A stretch of DNA of 57,575 nucleotides from contig NW_019091414.1 in the NCBI RefSeq assembly GCF_001949145.1, forward strand, positions 895,434 through 953,008, in the 5' to 3' direction. The notes below the pieces were generated by a model. That model ran no database searches. It was not told the DNA's origin and was given only the letters and a program-made list of their open reading frames with translations. This stretch comes from Acanthaster planci (taxonomy: Eukaryota > Echinodermata > Asteroidea > Valvatida > Acanthasteridae). Positions 47,101-57,551 of the stretch are shown here, one piece after another. The position numbers and the translations under genes were made by a program. The stretch's first letter is position 1. Each line of letters begins with the position of its first letter.

Positions 47101-50100
47101 TGTCAAAGAATTTCCGTTTCTCCTGTTCCACATTGTCTGGTGTTATCGCGGCCAGGATGGGAATACTCCTGGCTCTCTGAGCTGGCTTACTGGAGGATTT
47201 CTGCCCCTGACTTTCCTTTCTTGAGGTACTTCTCAGTTTAGTTCGAGTTGACGTGATGTTGGCTGTGGTATCTTGAGGTGACCCACGGGAGTTCTTACGG
47301 CAAGGTTTGGCTGGTTTGCAATAGCCGTGCGTGCTACTGGAAAGAATCGGCAATTTGATGTTTGGAGTTGGCAAGTGCGAATTGGATGCAGAATGCGACA
47401 GGGTCTCATCACTGAAAGGAAGCCTCTGTACCACAGCCAATTCCTGGTGATGACTGTCTGTACTCTCTGGCAACTGACCGTGTCTGCTTGAGGTTAAAGA
47501 TTCCCTGACGTTGAGGTCATTTTGAGGAGTGGTCATCCTTCTGTCCTGTTTGCTGCTGGGAGTCCGTCTCAAACTTACCAGGCTTATCTGCTCATGGATT
47601 ACCTGCTGGAAAATGATAAACAAAACTTGGAAACACAGCTCATGACATGGGGAGAGTTGCTATTAGAGTTTGGATAATTAGAAAGTTTAACTTTCAGGGT
47701 CAATATTTTCCATTTTATAGGTTTTGTACACGTTTTCCTACTTAACAAAAGTGAACTAATAGTCCTTTGCATCAGCTCAGATTACTATAAGAACGAAAGA
47801 GAAATCGGGTACTTTACGCCTCTTATTTTATTTGAAATATGCCTAAGAGTCCGAATATGAAGTAATATTTCATTAAAATTGTTCAGTTTAAGCGCAAATC
47901 GCGTGACATGAACTTAAAGGAGCAGTGTTTCTGCAAACCGGTTTATGGCCTTTTGACTTTGTATGCGTTATCGAGCCACTATTTTGAAGCCTTGGTGATG
48001 TTTGATCATTATCAAAGTGACAGCTAAAAAGACCCTTAATACAACAATTATTGTAAATAAATGATGGCATGATGATGTCATCATGTGATTTAGTATTGAT
48101 TTTTCAATATTTATTTCAGCCCATTGACTTTGTACACGTTTTTGAAGCATCATTTTGGTTACTCAGCTATCTTCAATTGTCATCAAAGTTACACCAAGGA
48201 AAGACCTTGAGGCAGAGATGATAGTAAAATAATTATGTCATGATGATGTCATCAAGTGATTTATTATTAAATTCTAAATATTTAAATATTCCATTAAAAT
48301 TTATGGATTCCATATAAAATCAACCGTAGCTTCCCACATTTTTTGCACCAAGTGCCAGAGTATACACTGGGCCTTCAATTCATCTTGTGTGGGTCAAATC
48401 ACATGACCCTTCCTTCCGGGTGAAACCGGAAGTGGGCTTATTGTTTAAAAGTGGTAATAGGTATTAAGTTTTTTCAATGGAATTAGTCTGTCGGTGTTAG
48501 TGCTGGGTTGAAACCTTGCTTATATCTTGGAAAGGAAGTGCTTTAGGCAAATATTGAGCTCATTTAGTGATGACGTCATCAAACAAAAAGTCATGTGACA
48601 TTAAAGGGGCATAAATTAAAATTCTGAATCTCCTGAAGTATATGTCCAATTGTTTTCAAAACCATGGCTTTTTATTAATTTTTAATATTTATTTCAGCCC
48701 ATTGACTTTGTAAACATTTTCAAGGCCCAATTTTAGTAACTCAGTGATCTTCAGTCATCCTCAAAGCTACACAAAGGAAAGACCTGGAAGCAAAGATACA
48801 TGTAATATTAAAACAAGTACGTCATGATGACGTCACCCAGTGATTTATTATTAAATTTTGAAAATTTAAATATAATGCTAGTGTTGTAAAAATCCATATA
48901 AAATCCATCGTGGCCTCCTGCAGCATTCTGTTTCTGGCAAGTGCCAGAGTAAAATTGGGTCTTAAATGCATCTTGTGTGGTCAAATCAAGTGACCCTTCC
49001 TTCCAGTCGAAACCGGAAGTGGGCTTATTGTTTAAAAGCGGTAATAGATATCAAGTTGTTTTCAACGGTGTTAGTATGTTGGGGTATAACATTCTTCAAA
49101 TCATCTACTAATGATGTCACGTAATTGTCGAACGCCCTCTAGTGACAGGTTAAAAATTCTGAACAATGAATTTTGAGTAGGTGTCTGTGGTGAAGTTTGT
49201 CCAAATTGCCTGAAAATTGATGTAGACAGTGATCTTAACCCAGTTACCACATGTGTAAAATTGGGGGCCGATAACGTCATCAGATCAGAAGTTATGATAA
49301 AAAGTTCTTTTAGTCTTCAAAATTCAGTAAAAAATCAACCGTAACAGATTTAAGCATGAATTGTTCATGAGATGATAGCTAAAATGTTGAAGTCAACTGC
49401 ATGAAGTGCGTAAGTGGTGTACTTCTTCACACAGATGAAGCGCCGACGGCGAAAACCCCCTTACAATATCTGTGAACTCAAAAATCCCTTTCGCGTACTG
49501 TGGATTGGCTACTGTTTGCACGGACACTCAGTATCTATCTGTAACGTGTGGCTGGCAGCGCACAGTACATGTACTCAGGACCTGGCAAAATGCCGAGAAT
49601 GTGGTGCCGAGAGCAGATCGCATTGTATGGAATGCCAAAAGGACAACAATAATGTTTTGTATTGTATTTTGTATTGTACATGTCTGATTGGGTTGAAACC
49701 TTGCAGATAGTTAGGAAGGGAAGGTTTATAAATGGAGATTGACCTCATGTGATGACAAGGTCGCCAGCAGACAAGTCACGAGACATTAAAGGTGCACTAT
49801 TTAAAAGTCTACATCTCCTGAAGTATATGCCCAATTGGGTTCAAACCTTGCAGATACTGTACATGTATCTTGAAGGGAAGTGATTTAGACGATTGAGGTC
49901 ATCAGGTGACAAGTCATGTGACATTAAAGGTGCACTTTTCAAAGCACTATATCTCGTGAAGTTCAAATCATGTCCGATTGGGTTCTAATCTTGCAGATAT
50001 CTCAGAAGGGGAGTGCTTTAGACGGGCATATAGACCTGATATGATGATGACGTCATTATGTGACAAGTCACAAGGTGCACTCTTTAACGCACTATATCTC

Positions 50101-50885
50101 GAGTCTGTACATGTACTTTTCTGATTTGGTTCAAACCTTCTAGATATCTTAGAAGGGGAGTGTTTTAGACAAAAATTGACTCAATGTGATGATGGCCTCA
50201 TCTTACGACAAGTAAAGGTGCACAGTTTAAAATTCCATATTTCGTGAAGTGTATGTTCAATTGGGTTCAAACTTTGCTGATATCTTGGAAAGGAAGTGCT
50301 TTGGGCAAATTTTGACCTCATATGATGATGACGTCACCAGGTGATAAGTGCTGTGTCCTTAAAAATTTACTGTTTAAAGCCCTCTATCTCCTGAAGTACA
50401 TAGGCGCTAGGCCTATCTCATGGAGTTGAAACTTTACTTATAACAGAATAACAAGAAAAGAAGTGTTGAACTTGTAGTCCAAGATTTACCTTGTGATAAT
50501 GACGTCATCAGATGAGGAGTTAAATTATCCTGTACATGCACATGCACTTTTTAAATCATGAAGGGCCTACAGCCTATTTCCTGAAGTACACGTCTGAGAT
50601 TGGGTTGAAACCAGGCTTGGCCAAGCCTGGTTGGACTCGGAATAGTCATGATGTGAAATATCACACCCTCAGGTTTTTGCAGTAGGTTCGTTGTTCAACT
50701 TAACAAAAGGAATGCAAAAAAGCCCTCTGTTCTGATGGCAAACAGACAGATGACCCTAGTTAGTTTTTACTCACTATCGGTGCTTCCCGCAATAAATGTT
50801 CAACCTCGTCATCACCGACGCTAGTACACACCGACAGCAGTCCGTTGCTAGGGGCTCGCGCCCGAAGCTTCTTTCGACGACCCAT
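44139..50885 (-). CDS. MATCAP: MATCAP/KIAA0895-type tyrosine carboxypeptidase (DUF1704), 5 exons, 555 aa
   Basis: Exons in coding order 50885-50775, 47605-47003, 46775-46499, 45997-45692 and 44509-44139 join in frame. Residues 1-200 are basic and Ser/Thr-rich and look disordered (RRKKLRARAPSN; then KLRSTSRKESQGQKSSS). The catalytic domain starts near NPQFTYRSAP, continues FKTYKQFEAATGG and reaches LRHEIGTHYIR, where H328, E329 and H333 form the HExxxH zinc motif. N-P-T-E-E364-G should supply the third ligand. It ends with RWDYCLRAKRG, a split GxCFNKDQVYLEGALRVLRYR and an acidic tail (LEDEVVE). Vertebrate MATCAP removes the C-terminal Tyr of alpha-tubulin. Exon 2 could instead end at 46999 (GTGAGT), but only the GTACGT donor at 47003 keeps frame with exon 3. 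Intron 1 (47606-50774) carries the CRE-bearing repeat array. Confidence 0.9.
44677..45030. repeat. 354-bp nested fold-back element in MATCAP intron 4
   Basis: The outer left arm TGAATAAGCCTTGTGTGAGT continues to ATCTGGTACACTGAGTT; the right arm mirrors it (AACTCAGTGTACCAGAT ... GGCTTATTCA). An inner pair is GTTGCTATACCTTGTGATTC with CGGGGCAAGC on the left and its mirror GCTTGCCCCGAATCATGAGG on the right. Both arm pairs are strongly matched, so the transcript could form a long hairpin. Confidence 0.87.
48095..50630. repeat. Satellite-like array with CRE palindromes in MATCAP intron 1
   Basis: From about 49660 to 50630 a degenerate unit recurs with landmarks TCTCCTGAAGTA, GATTGGGTTGAAACCTTGCA, GGAGTGCTTTAGAC, GATGATGACGTCA and TTAAAGGTGCAC. 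Landmark starts at 49814, 49952, 50097, 50240, 50397 and 50577 give spacings of 138-180 bp. A related unit lies at about 48480-48650. A longer segment starting TTTATTTCAGCCCATTGACT (about 48095-48510) is repeated 578 bp downstream (about 48673-49090). Exact TGACGTCA octamers occur at 48571, 48828, 50048, 50329 and 50500. No coding frame crosses it. Confidence 0.82.
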
Positions 50886-51259
50886 GGCGTCCTCCCAATT
50901 TAGACGGATATCTGAAGACTGACAGGCCTAAAACCCACGATATCAAAAAGCCATGACTTCAAATGCGAGAACAAATTCATCTCTTTCACTTTCTTTGATG
51001 CAGAAATTCTCGTCCTCTCGTACAGGTACATCATGTCTTTAGGGCCTACAGGAATCTCACCTCTCGACGCACCGTTGCTGTTTACGGTTCTAGCGCATCG
51101 TTTAAAAATAGCGCCCTCTGCTGACTGCACGAAGACGCGTACGATCGTTGTTTTTTCAAATGCCGAGCCGTTTTCATTCTATAGACGTTTCTGCCTGATG
51201 AGATCTCTTAAATGCGTTTCGAAAAAAAAAAGTTTGGAAAGAACACAGTCGACTGCGTC

Positions 51260-51303
51260 ATGGGGAAAGCGATGATAGACGCTGAAATGAGAAGTTCCGA
51301 TTC
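51260..51303 (+). other. Possible first exon of a divergent transcript
   Basis: An ATG in CGTCATGGGG opens a short frame (MGKAMIDAEMRSSD, then two bases) that runs directly into GTAAGT, an ideal splice donor. It lies 375 bp from the MATCAP start, on the other strand, inside the CpG-rich promoter zone. No partner exon is recognised downstream in the window, so this may be a non-coding antisense RNA, a gene with distant exons, or chance. Confidence 0.25.
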
Positions 51304-51911
51304 GTAAGTATTTTATTTGAATGAATTAGTTGACTTTTTTACCTCGGTTTTTGCTGCGAACTTGAAAATACATGTAAGTCCAGGCGATCTCTTTAAGCAT
51401 GCTTTAAGCAATTTCACAATGCTTTACCAGTCCAATTGGATTAAAACTAATACTGAAATTTTCTCACCAGTCTACTCTTTTTATTAATAGACAGTGATCA
51501 AACAACTTCACCAAGCATCGTGAGAAGGTAAAATGAGAAAAATCTGAAGTTCAGAGATTTAGGGCCTTAGGCCACTTGCACAATTAAAAAAAAGCAACAA
51601 AAACGACCATGGATCAATTGAAACCCAACAGGCTGAGGAAGGCACAATGAAAAAGGATTTTTTTTACCAGAATTGCATATTTAATCTAATGTAAGAAACT
51701 TATACAAATGTTAAGAAAATATGTATCAAATATAAGAAATTGACTAGATGAAGTGCCCAAGAAAAAACAAATGTCACCTATTAAAACAGATAATTATGGC
51801 TGATAAAACAGAGAACTTGAATAAGGATTTGATCATCTGAGTTGTCTATATCAACAAATATTCTGATAAAATTAATGTTCCCAAATAAGAATACATCTCT
51901 GTGGAAATAAA

Positions 51912-51981
51912 TTAACCCTGACAGTCCCAAATCCTCCAATTTCAATACGATTTTACGTACACCCTATGGGGTTAGGGTTAA
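51912..51981. repeat. TTAACCCTrAC hairpin element, degenerate copy
   Basis: TTAACCCTGACAGTCCC and AATCCTCC on the left and GGGGTTAGGGTTAA on the right resemble the ends of the better copies at 52970-53028 and 56073-56131, but the middle differs. Confidence 0.5.
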
Positions 51982-52129
51982 TGGTTGTTCCCTGACAGCT
52001 GAGGTTCCAATCGGAATGGGTGGTATTCCGTAAAATACTCAAAGAGCAAGTCCCAAATTTGAAGACCATCCCTTCACCATATGGACATGATCATCTGTAT
52101 TCTCAGTTGCAACACAGTAAAGCTTCTGT

Positions 52130-52135
52130 TTTATT
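52130..52135 (-). other. Candidate poly(A) signal of APRT
   Basis: TTTATT on the plus strand gives AATAAA on the minus strand, about 420 bp after the APRT stop at 52556. Confidence 0.4.
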
Positions 52136-52555
52136 GATGATCTGCACCATTCCTGCCTTGGGCCTGATGTATGCCTTGCTACACAGAGTCATCAGTTTGT
52201 GCTCATTCAGTCGAAAGTCTGACACCAACACTCTGCTCCATTCACACATTCAAACCAGTGAAGTGTTCTTCCTTGAGCATACAGCGACTATGATGGTCCC
52301 TGGACAGTTCACTTAAACACTGAACACTGGACCGACACCTAATAGTCGGACATGACACTTCACCAGATTGGGCAATCAAAAGTTGAAAAACGGACATTTA
52401 TCAATAGATCCCACAAACTAAGTCTTAAAAGCATTTTTCGCTGCAATTTTGCTTCCCTTTACTTTGCAAAATTTGATGTTTGCCCTCAGTTGGGCATCCC
52501 GATAACAAGGGACACCAGGAGGGCAAGACATGTTGAGGGTTCCTATTGCTTTGAA

Positions 52556-55500
52556 TCATGGACAATTCTTGTAAAGAGAGCTGCAGATCCAAAGTTGATC
52601 AGATCTGGTGATTTCGGACTCGTTTTTGTCTGATTGGGTCAGATTTGGAATGTAAATCCCAGTCAGAACTGCAAAATGCTGAAGAAGGGATGTTTGACTT
52701 TTGCCGATCCCTTTCAAGTCAACAAGTTCAATCAGGACTAAACATTCCACAATGTTGCCCTCCATTTTGCTGACAAGATCTGCAGCTGCACTCATAGTTC
52801 CTGTAGACAAGAAACAAAACCCAATCCCCAGTCAAACATTTCAGAGAAATGTGGCCAGAATCACTCAGATGCAACTGGTATTTTGCTGAGAAAGGTAGAT
52901 TTTTAGTTGGATGGTTAAACAAACACTAAAGACTTCATTTGGCAATTGTTCAGTATTTTCTTTAGTTGTTTAACCCTAACAGTCCTCAGTCCTCCAACAG
53001 GTGAAGGATTGAGGAGTGTTAGGGTTAACACACACAGTGTAATGGTATTTGTGGCTAAAAAAGTAGACTAAAAATTAATAAATCGAAAAAATTAATAACA
53101 ATGCATACCTCCTGTGGCCAAGAGATCATCCATTATAACCACCTTCTGACCAGGCTGAATGGCATCTGCCTGGGCTTCAATGACATCCTACAAGACAAGA
53201 CGGGTACAGATCAATTAACAGGTCATTATAAAGCACCTGCCTAGGGTACATGTATATGTACATGTAGCATTGTGGGCGTTCCTTACACTTCTCTACCCTT
53301 TCTAGATCATGCCCGTTGTTGATCAAGCTCCATGTTATCAGTCAAGTAGAACTTCCAAAAGATATGCATATTTTTCTGTAAATATTTTTCATCTCCATAT
53401 GGACTAATCCGAGAAGCAAAGAGAAGGTTGATGAAAAGGAAATTCTTTTTGTTCACACATTATGTCCATTCTCAAACTACAACAGTGAACACGGATGACA
53501 TGGTACACGTACATGTCTGTACAAATCCAAGTCAATACATTCCTTTCCACCATTAAAAAGGGACCATCAAGAATGTCTAGTGAAACACTACTGGATCATT
53601 AAGTGTCTTGTTTGTTTCATGTGGATCCAGATCGGGATGAGTGATCCATCATTCGCTGACAACAGAACCCATCTCATAGATGGTGTGAACCAGCCATGGG
53701 ATCACAGATCAAGATCTACGTGAAACAAACAGGCCCCTATACCCTCCTAGTCTAGTCTACCCACGGATGCTAACAATGCAATGCCATTGTCATTAGCAGC
53801 ACAAATAACTTTCTCACCGTGCCATATTCAAGGGAGTAGGTGGTTTGTATACACTTGCCAGGTAGTTTGCCTTTCTTCCTTATTGGTACAAATGAGCAGC
53901 CTAGCTGGACGGCCATCATAGGTCCAAACAGGAAGCCACGGGACTCCAGACCTGTAGGGGTCAAAATGATCACATTTTACAGACTCATTGGATGTCAAGT
54001 AGACAATGTCTGAATCAAGTGGCTGCAGCTACAGGTAACACACATGTCTATGGTGAGTGGGCATAGCCATTAGCCAGTGGCTTCCATAGACACAAGTTTT
54101 ATTTCAAGCCACAGCAATTTATGTGCTTTGGACATACCTGAACATCACATATCAACGTGGCAGTTTTATTTCATCACATACAAGGTTTTAAATCAATCAA
54201 GATTTGCTTGCCACCTTAAAAATGTCTTGCAGGTTTGGCTGCCCCTGCAGTGAGCGGCTCCCTTAGGTTTACCCTGTGTGATGTCTCAGTTGTTACATGC
54301 TGAATTAAACATGAACTCAAACCAAAATCTTACCTACAATGACATCTACAGAGCCAACCTTATCCCGCACATGTTCAACCAACAAGGAGATTGTATCGGA
54401 CACCACTACAGGATCCTTAAACAATGGAAAGATGTCCCTGCACAAACACAAAACAGTTTAAGAAGCTTAAATGGTTAACTGAGTCCAAGGAACCAACTGA
54501 ATTCAAGTCCATCTGGGGTCAAAAGTGGATTGGGGGTCATGCCATCAGACTGAGACTAACATGATGTACTGATGTACTCCTAACAGTAGATCTTGGCAAG
54601 GGCAGATTCAGACTGCCATTGGCATGATTGGCCAGTGGAGCGAGGCAGCCACTGGTAAACCGAGTATAATTCACATCATTTACAGTGAAGTCGGCCTAAA
54701 CATTTTGTTTGCAGGGGAAAGGCCCCTTCGTCCCCACTGAATCTACCAGTGACTGGCAGAGGGAACCTACATGTATGGTTTCATCCTATGAACTAAATAT
54801 ACTGAGGCTATTACTCTGTGAAAGTTTTCTACATTCTTGAGACTCTGAGGACCTTGGCTTTGCCTCACAAAAATTTAGCAATCATTTTGTCAGGCAAAGA
54901 GTAAGTAAAGTTGGTCTGGTTTTGTTTTAAATGGTTTTTGCAAGTCCGAAGTCCTGCAAATGTATTTCATGAACAATAGTTTGAATGAGCTAATGATGGC
55001 CAATTGAATCAGAATAAGGATTCATCATTCATCCCAGGGTTGACCACTGATGTTCATTTCAGCCTTCATTGACTGGTGCCCCTCAAAAGACTTTTAGGAC
55101 ACTTTTCTGTTCTTCAAAGCTTTGAAATGCAGAAGTGCTAACCCATATTTCATTTAAATGAATTCAATGAGTGCACAATGTAATTAACACAAATGGTGCG
55201 GCCATCGTTACATAGAAGCAAGAGATTGGTGAGTAAAAATGCCAGATTAAAAAATACTCAGTCTCATGGTCTGAAACCTCCATTACACCATTTGATTTAA
55301 AAAGTGGAGTTTACGTTACCAGATCAGTTGCCGCGTACAATAGCCTAATAGTAATACTATAATATAGGCCTAGATGTAAATGAAAAAAAAAACACAGACA
55401 TTACAGAGTAGTGACTTACTCAGGGTTCTTCAACATGTTCAAGTAGCCATTGATTATCAGTAAAAAAATTACAAGTGACTACCTGTTAAGCGGCTAGCCT

Positions 55501-55722
55501 ATATAGCCCCAAAATAGACCCATGATAAATGGGACCTAGAATTAACTGCAGCAGATGACGACGCAACCGCTTACGCAGTTTTGGGCCGGGTAAATTGCAC
55601 TGTACTGCCATGCCATTTCTGCTCATGCTAACCAACCTGAATAAAATTCCTGGCTTGGGGAAATCCTGGATGGCTTTGATGGCATCCTTTACCCGCAATA
55701 TCCTTCTACTTTCATCATCCAT
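52556..55722 (-). CDS. APRT: Adenine phosphoribosyltransferase (5 exons, 215 aa)
   Basis: Exons in coding order 55722-55637, 54437-54334, 53951-53818, 53187-53109 and 52800-52556 join in frame. It makes AMP and pyrophosphate from adenine and PRPP in cytosolic purine salvage. The N-terminus has [12 protein letters not shown], matching the family's DFPxPGxxFRD. [11 protein letters not shown] is the adenine-side signature, then [10 protein letters not shown] and YSLEYGT (flexible loop). [13 protein letters not shown] (about 124-136) is the PRPP-binding motif with both Asp residues. The ATG has a good context (ACCATGG). Vertebrate APRT ends soon after S-L-L-Q near residue 180. Here S-L-L-Q is at 172-175 and about 40 unmatched residues follow, so the last exon may carry an extra tail. 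The small element at 53605-53735 lies in intron 3. Confidence 0.93.
52970..53028. repeat. 59-bp hairpin element (TTAACCCTAACAGTCCTC)
   Basis: The left arm TTAACCCTAACAGTCCTCAG plus TCCT is mirrored by AGGATTGAGGAGTGTTAGGG plus TTAA; the loop is CCAACAGGTGA. It is almost identical to 56073-56131. It lies in intron 4 of APRT, about 80 bp downstream of exon 4 on the transcribed strand. Confidence 0.85.
53605..53735. mobile_element. 130-bp MITE with GGCCTGTTTGTTTCA ends, copy 2
   Basis: The right end GTGAAACAAACAGGCC matches copy 1 at 41854-41983. The left end is decayed (GTCTTGTTTGTTTCATGTGG). The interior shares CAGAACCCAT and GTGAACCAG and has GATCCAGATC-like arms. It lies in intron 3 of APRT. 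Confidence 0.78.
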
Positions 55723-57477
55723 GGTTAGAGAAATGCTCCTTTGACGCCAAAGTCTGGAATTCCAACACTGCAGGTTAGGCTTTTCTCCTTCAGAAAGCTC
55801 AACGAATTTGCTAACAACATTGACAAGTGGACCCTTTTGCTCAGCTCATTGGGGTCACACCTCAGTCGTTTCAATTCAATTGAGCCAGCAAGCTTCACTG
55901 TATCTCGACTGTATGCAGCTGCCGCATCACGTGTGCCTCGCTAATATTAGACTTGGTAACAAGTCGATAGCTTAGGGGAGAATAATAGCTGGCCATTGTA
56001 GTTAATTGCTTCGTCCCGGCCCATTAACGTACCATTCAATAAACCAGTCATAACTCGGCTGATAAATTTATGTTAACCCTAACACTCCTCAGTCCTCCAA
56101 CAGGTGAAGGATTGAGGAGGGTTAGGGTTAAAGGTCTTAAAATTGAGCTGCGTCAATGGATTTCGACTGACGTTTGCAGACAAAACACGACTGCCGATCC
56201 CCCAAGGGCGAGCTACGGCTGGAGCATAAGCCCATTATGGCCATTCGTTTCATTTTATGAAGTGGACATAGAAACCAGTGCAAAAAATCGACATGACATG
56301 AATATGATTATAGGCCTTACTGTAGCGTCTGATCTATCTACGTGTGGACATACAGAATAAATTTTAGGAAAAATCAACAGCTAATCTTGGAAAGAGCTAC
56401 AAACTGGATATTCTGGCAGTTTTTTGTCGCGCGTTGGTTTTTGCCCAACGGTATTCATTCATGTTCGTTATAAGCATCAAGTTTAAAGCGTTCGCCGAGT
56501 TGTGTTTCACACCACTGTTATGAATTACATTCTGGGCTTTTGGTCCAAGCTCTCCTTTGGACAGCAGTCAGTTTCACTTTGGGTATCAACAATTCCTTAT
56601 GACCAATTAATGAACCTATCAACACGATGCAAGATTTAGGTTTCCGAATTGTGATAAGACAGCAGCCTGTAATACGCACTGAGGCGGCACATTGTCAAAC
56701 CGTATTAGGCTTACCTTTGACCTTGGTGCATGATTTATTCATCAGTGGGCGTTGCCTAGGCCTGAGATGTGAACCGTGCTCGACATTTTGTTTTCTCATT
56801 GTCGGGTATTGCAGCAGAAAGCCTCGACGATGTACGCCTGAATTAACGTTGTTAAGTGACTGATTTGAAGCTGCAGTTCTGCTGCTGGTGATAGCTTATA
56901 ATCTCGACAGAGTCGTGGGTTTATCTTTCTAGTACTAAAGTTTATAAGTATGATTATTTTGCTGTAATTTCTGCTAAAGTGAAGGCGGTGTTCTAACGAT
57001 GTGCTTTGTAATGCTGGGTCAATTTACGTTGCATATTGTATACACTGTACATGACTTTGTATAACACACGGATATTTCAGAATGTTATGTTAGAAACCTT
57101 GTTTTGACAAATTACATCGATTGATTTATATCACAGATTAAGCGGAGTCAACATCCCACAGTGACAGGCGAATTAGTGTTGCAAGTCTGTTATTTTGGGG
57201 GCGTCAGTGACCACGACGCTAGGGTTATCGGCAGTCGCGCAGAAACAGCAACCCAGTGCCTTTTATTCCGCAGTAGTATGTAAAAGAGAGTTAGGGACCA
57301 ACCACCCTATTTGCGCGAGTTCAAGACCAACCACCCCGTTTCCACGCTTCATCAACTCAACCCTCTGGTCAGTGCCGCTTTCACAGGCGGAGGACTTTCC
57401 ACAAATACATTGACCTTTAATTATATATAAAAGGTGCTGCTGCTTCATTTGACTCGGACTGGCCAGCCGCCCCAGCA
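55723..57477. other. Upstream region of APRT
   Basis: The APRT promoter should lie just above 55722, but I see no clear TATA box. A hairpin repeat occurs at 56073-56131. Open frames around 56070-56360 and 56627-56863 show no domain, and the first overlaps the hairpin. Nothing else is recognised until the SINE at 57478. Confidence 0.5.
56073..56131. repeat. 59-bp hairpin element, second good copy
   Basis: TTAACCCTAACACTCCTCAG and TCCT, the loop CCAACAGGTGA, then AGGATTGAGGAGGGTTAGGG and TTAA. It differs from 52970-53028 at only a few positions, and the arms pair almost perfectly. Confidence 0.85.
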
Positions 57478-57551
57478 AGCTCGGTGGTCGAGTAGTTAAG
57501 ACATCTGAACTAGTAAGCAGGAGGTCGTGGGTTCGAGTCCCACCCGAGTAA
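57478..57551 (+). repeat. tRNA-Thr(AGT)-derived SINE head
   Basis: The sequence contains an A-box-like TGGTCGAGTAGTT, an anticodon-loop-like CTAGTAA (anticodon AGT at 57512-57514) and a perfect T-arm GTGGGTTCGAGTCCCAC, followed by CCGAGTA. It resembles animal tRNA-Thr(AGT). However, the outer acceptor pairs fail and the anticodon stem has a mismatch or bulge, so a functional tRNA is unlikely. Similar sequence at 28085-28155 shows it is a repeat family. The SINE body would continue past the window edge. Confidence 0.7.

Larger units (their letters stand above)
50886..52555. promoter_or_regulatory. Upstream region of MATCAP and downstream region of APRT
   Basis: The first 400 bp above the MATCAP start are CpG-rich (for example AAGACGCGTACGATCG near 51132), as expected for its promoter. 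A possible divergent first exon sits at 51260-51303. From 51310 to 52555 the DNA is AT-rich, with one hairpin repeat (51912-51981) and the probable APRT poly(A) signal. No other gene is visible. Confidence 0.5.

Noticed and set aside
48040-50600. Regular repeats considered as a CRISPR array
   Set aside because: Units are 138-180 bp, degenerate throughout and without conserved short repeats separated by unique spacers. The DNA is eukaryotic and intronic.
56070-56360. A 96-residue frame upstream of APRT
   Set aside because: Its first third is the 59-bp hairpin repeat and the rest has no recognisable domain or splice context.
57478-57551. Functional tRNA-Thr gene
   Set aside because: The outer acceptor pairs and the anticodon stem do not pair properly, and similar sequence recurs at 28085, so a SINE head is the better reading.
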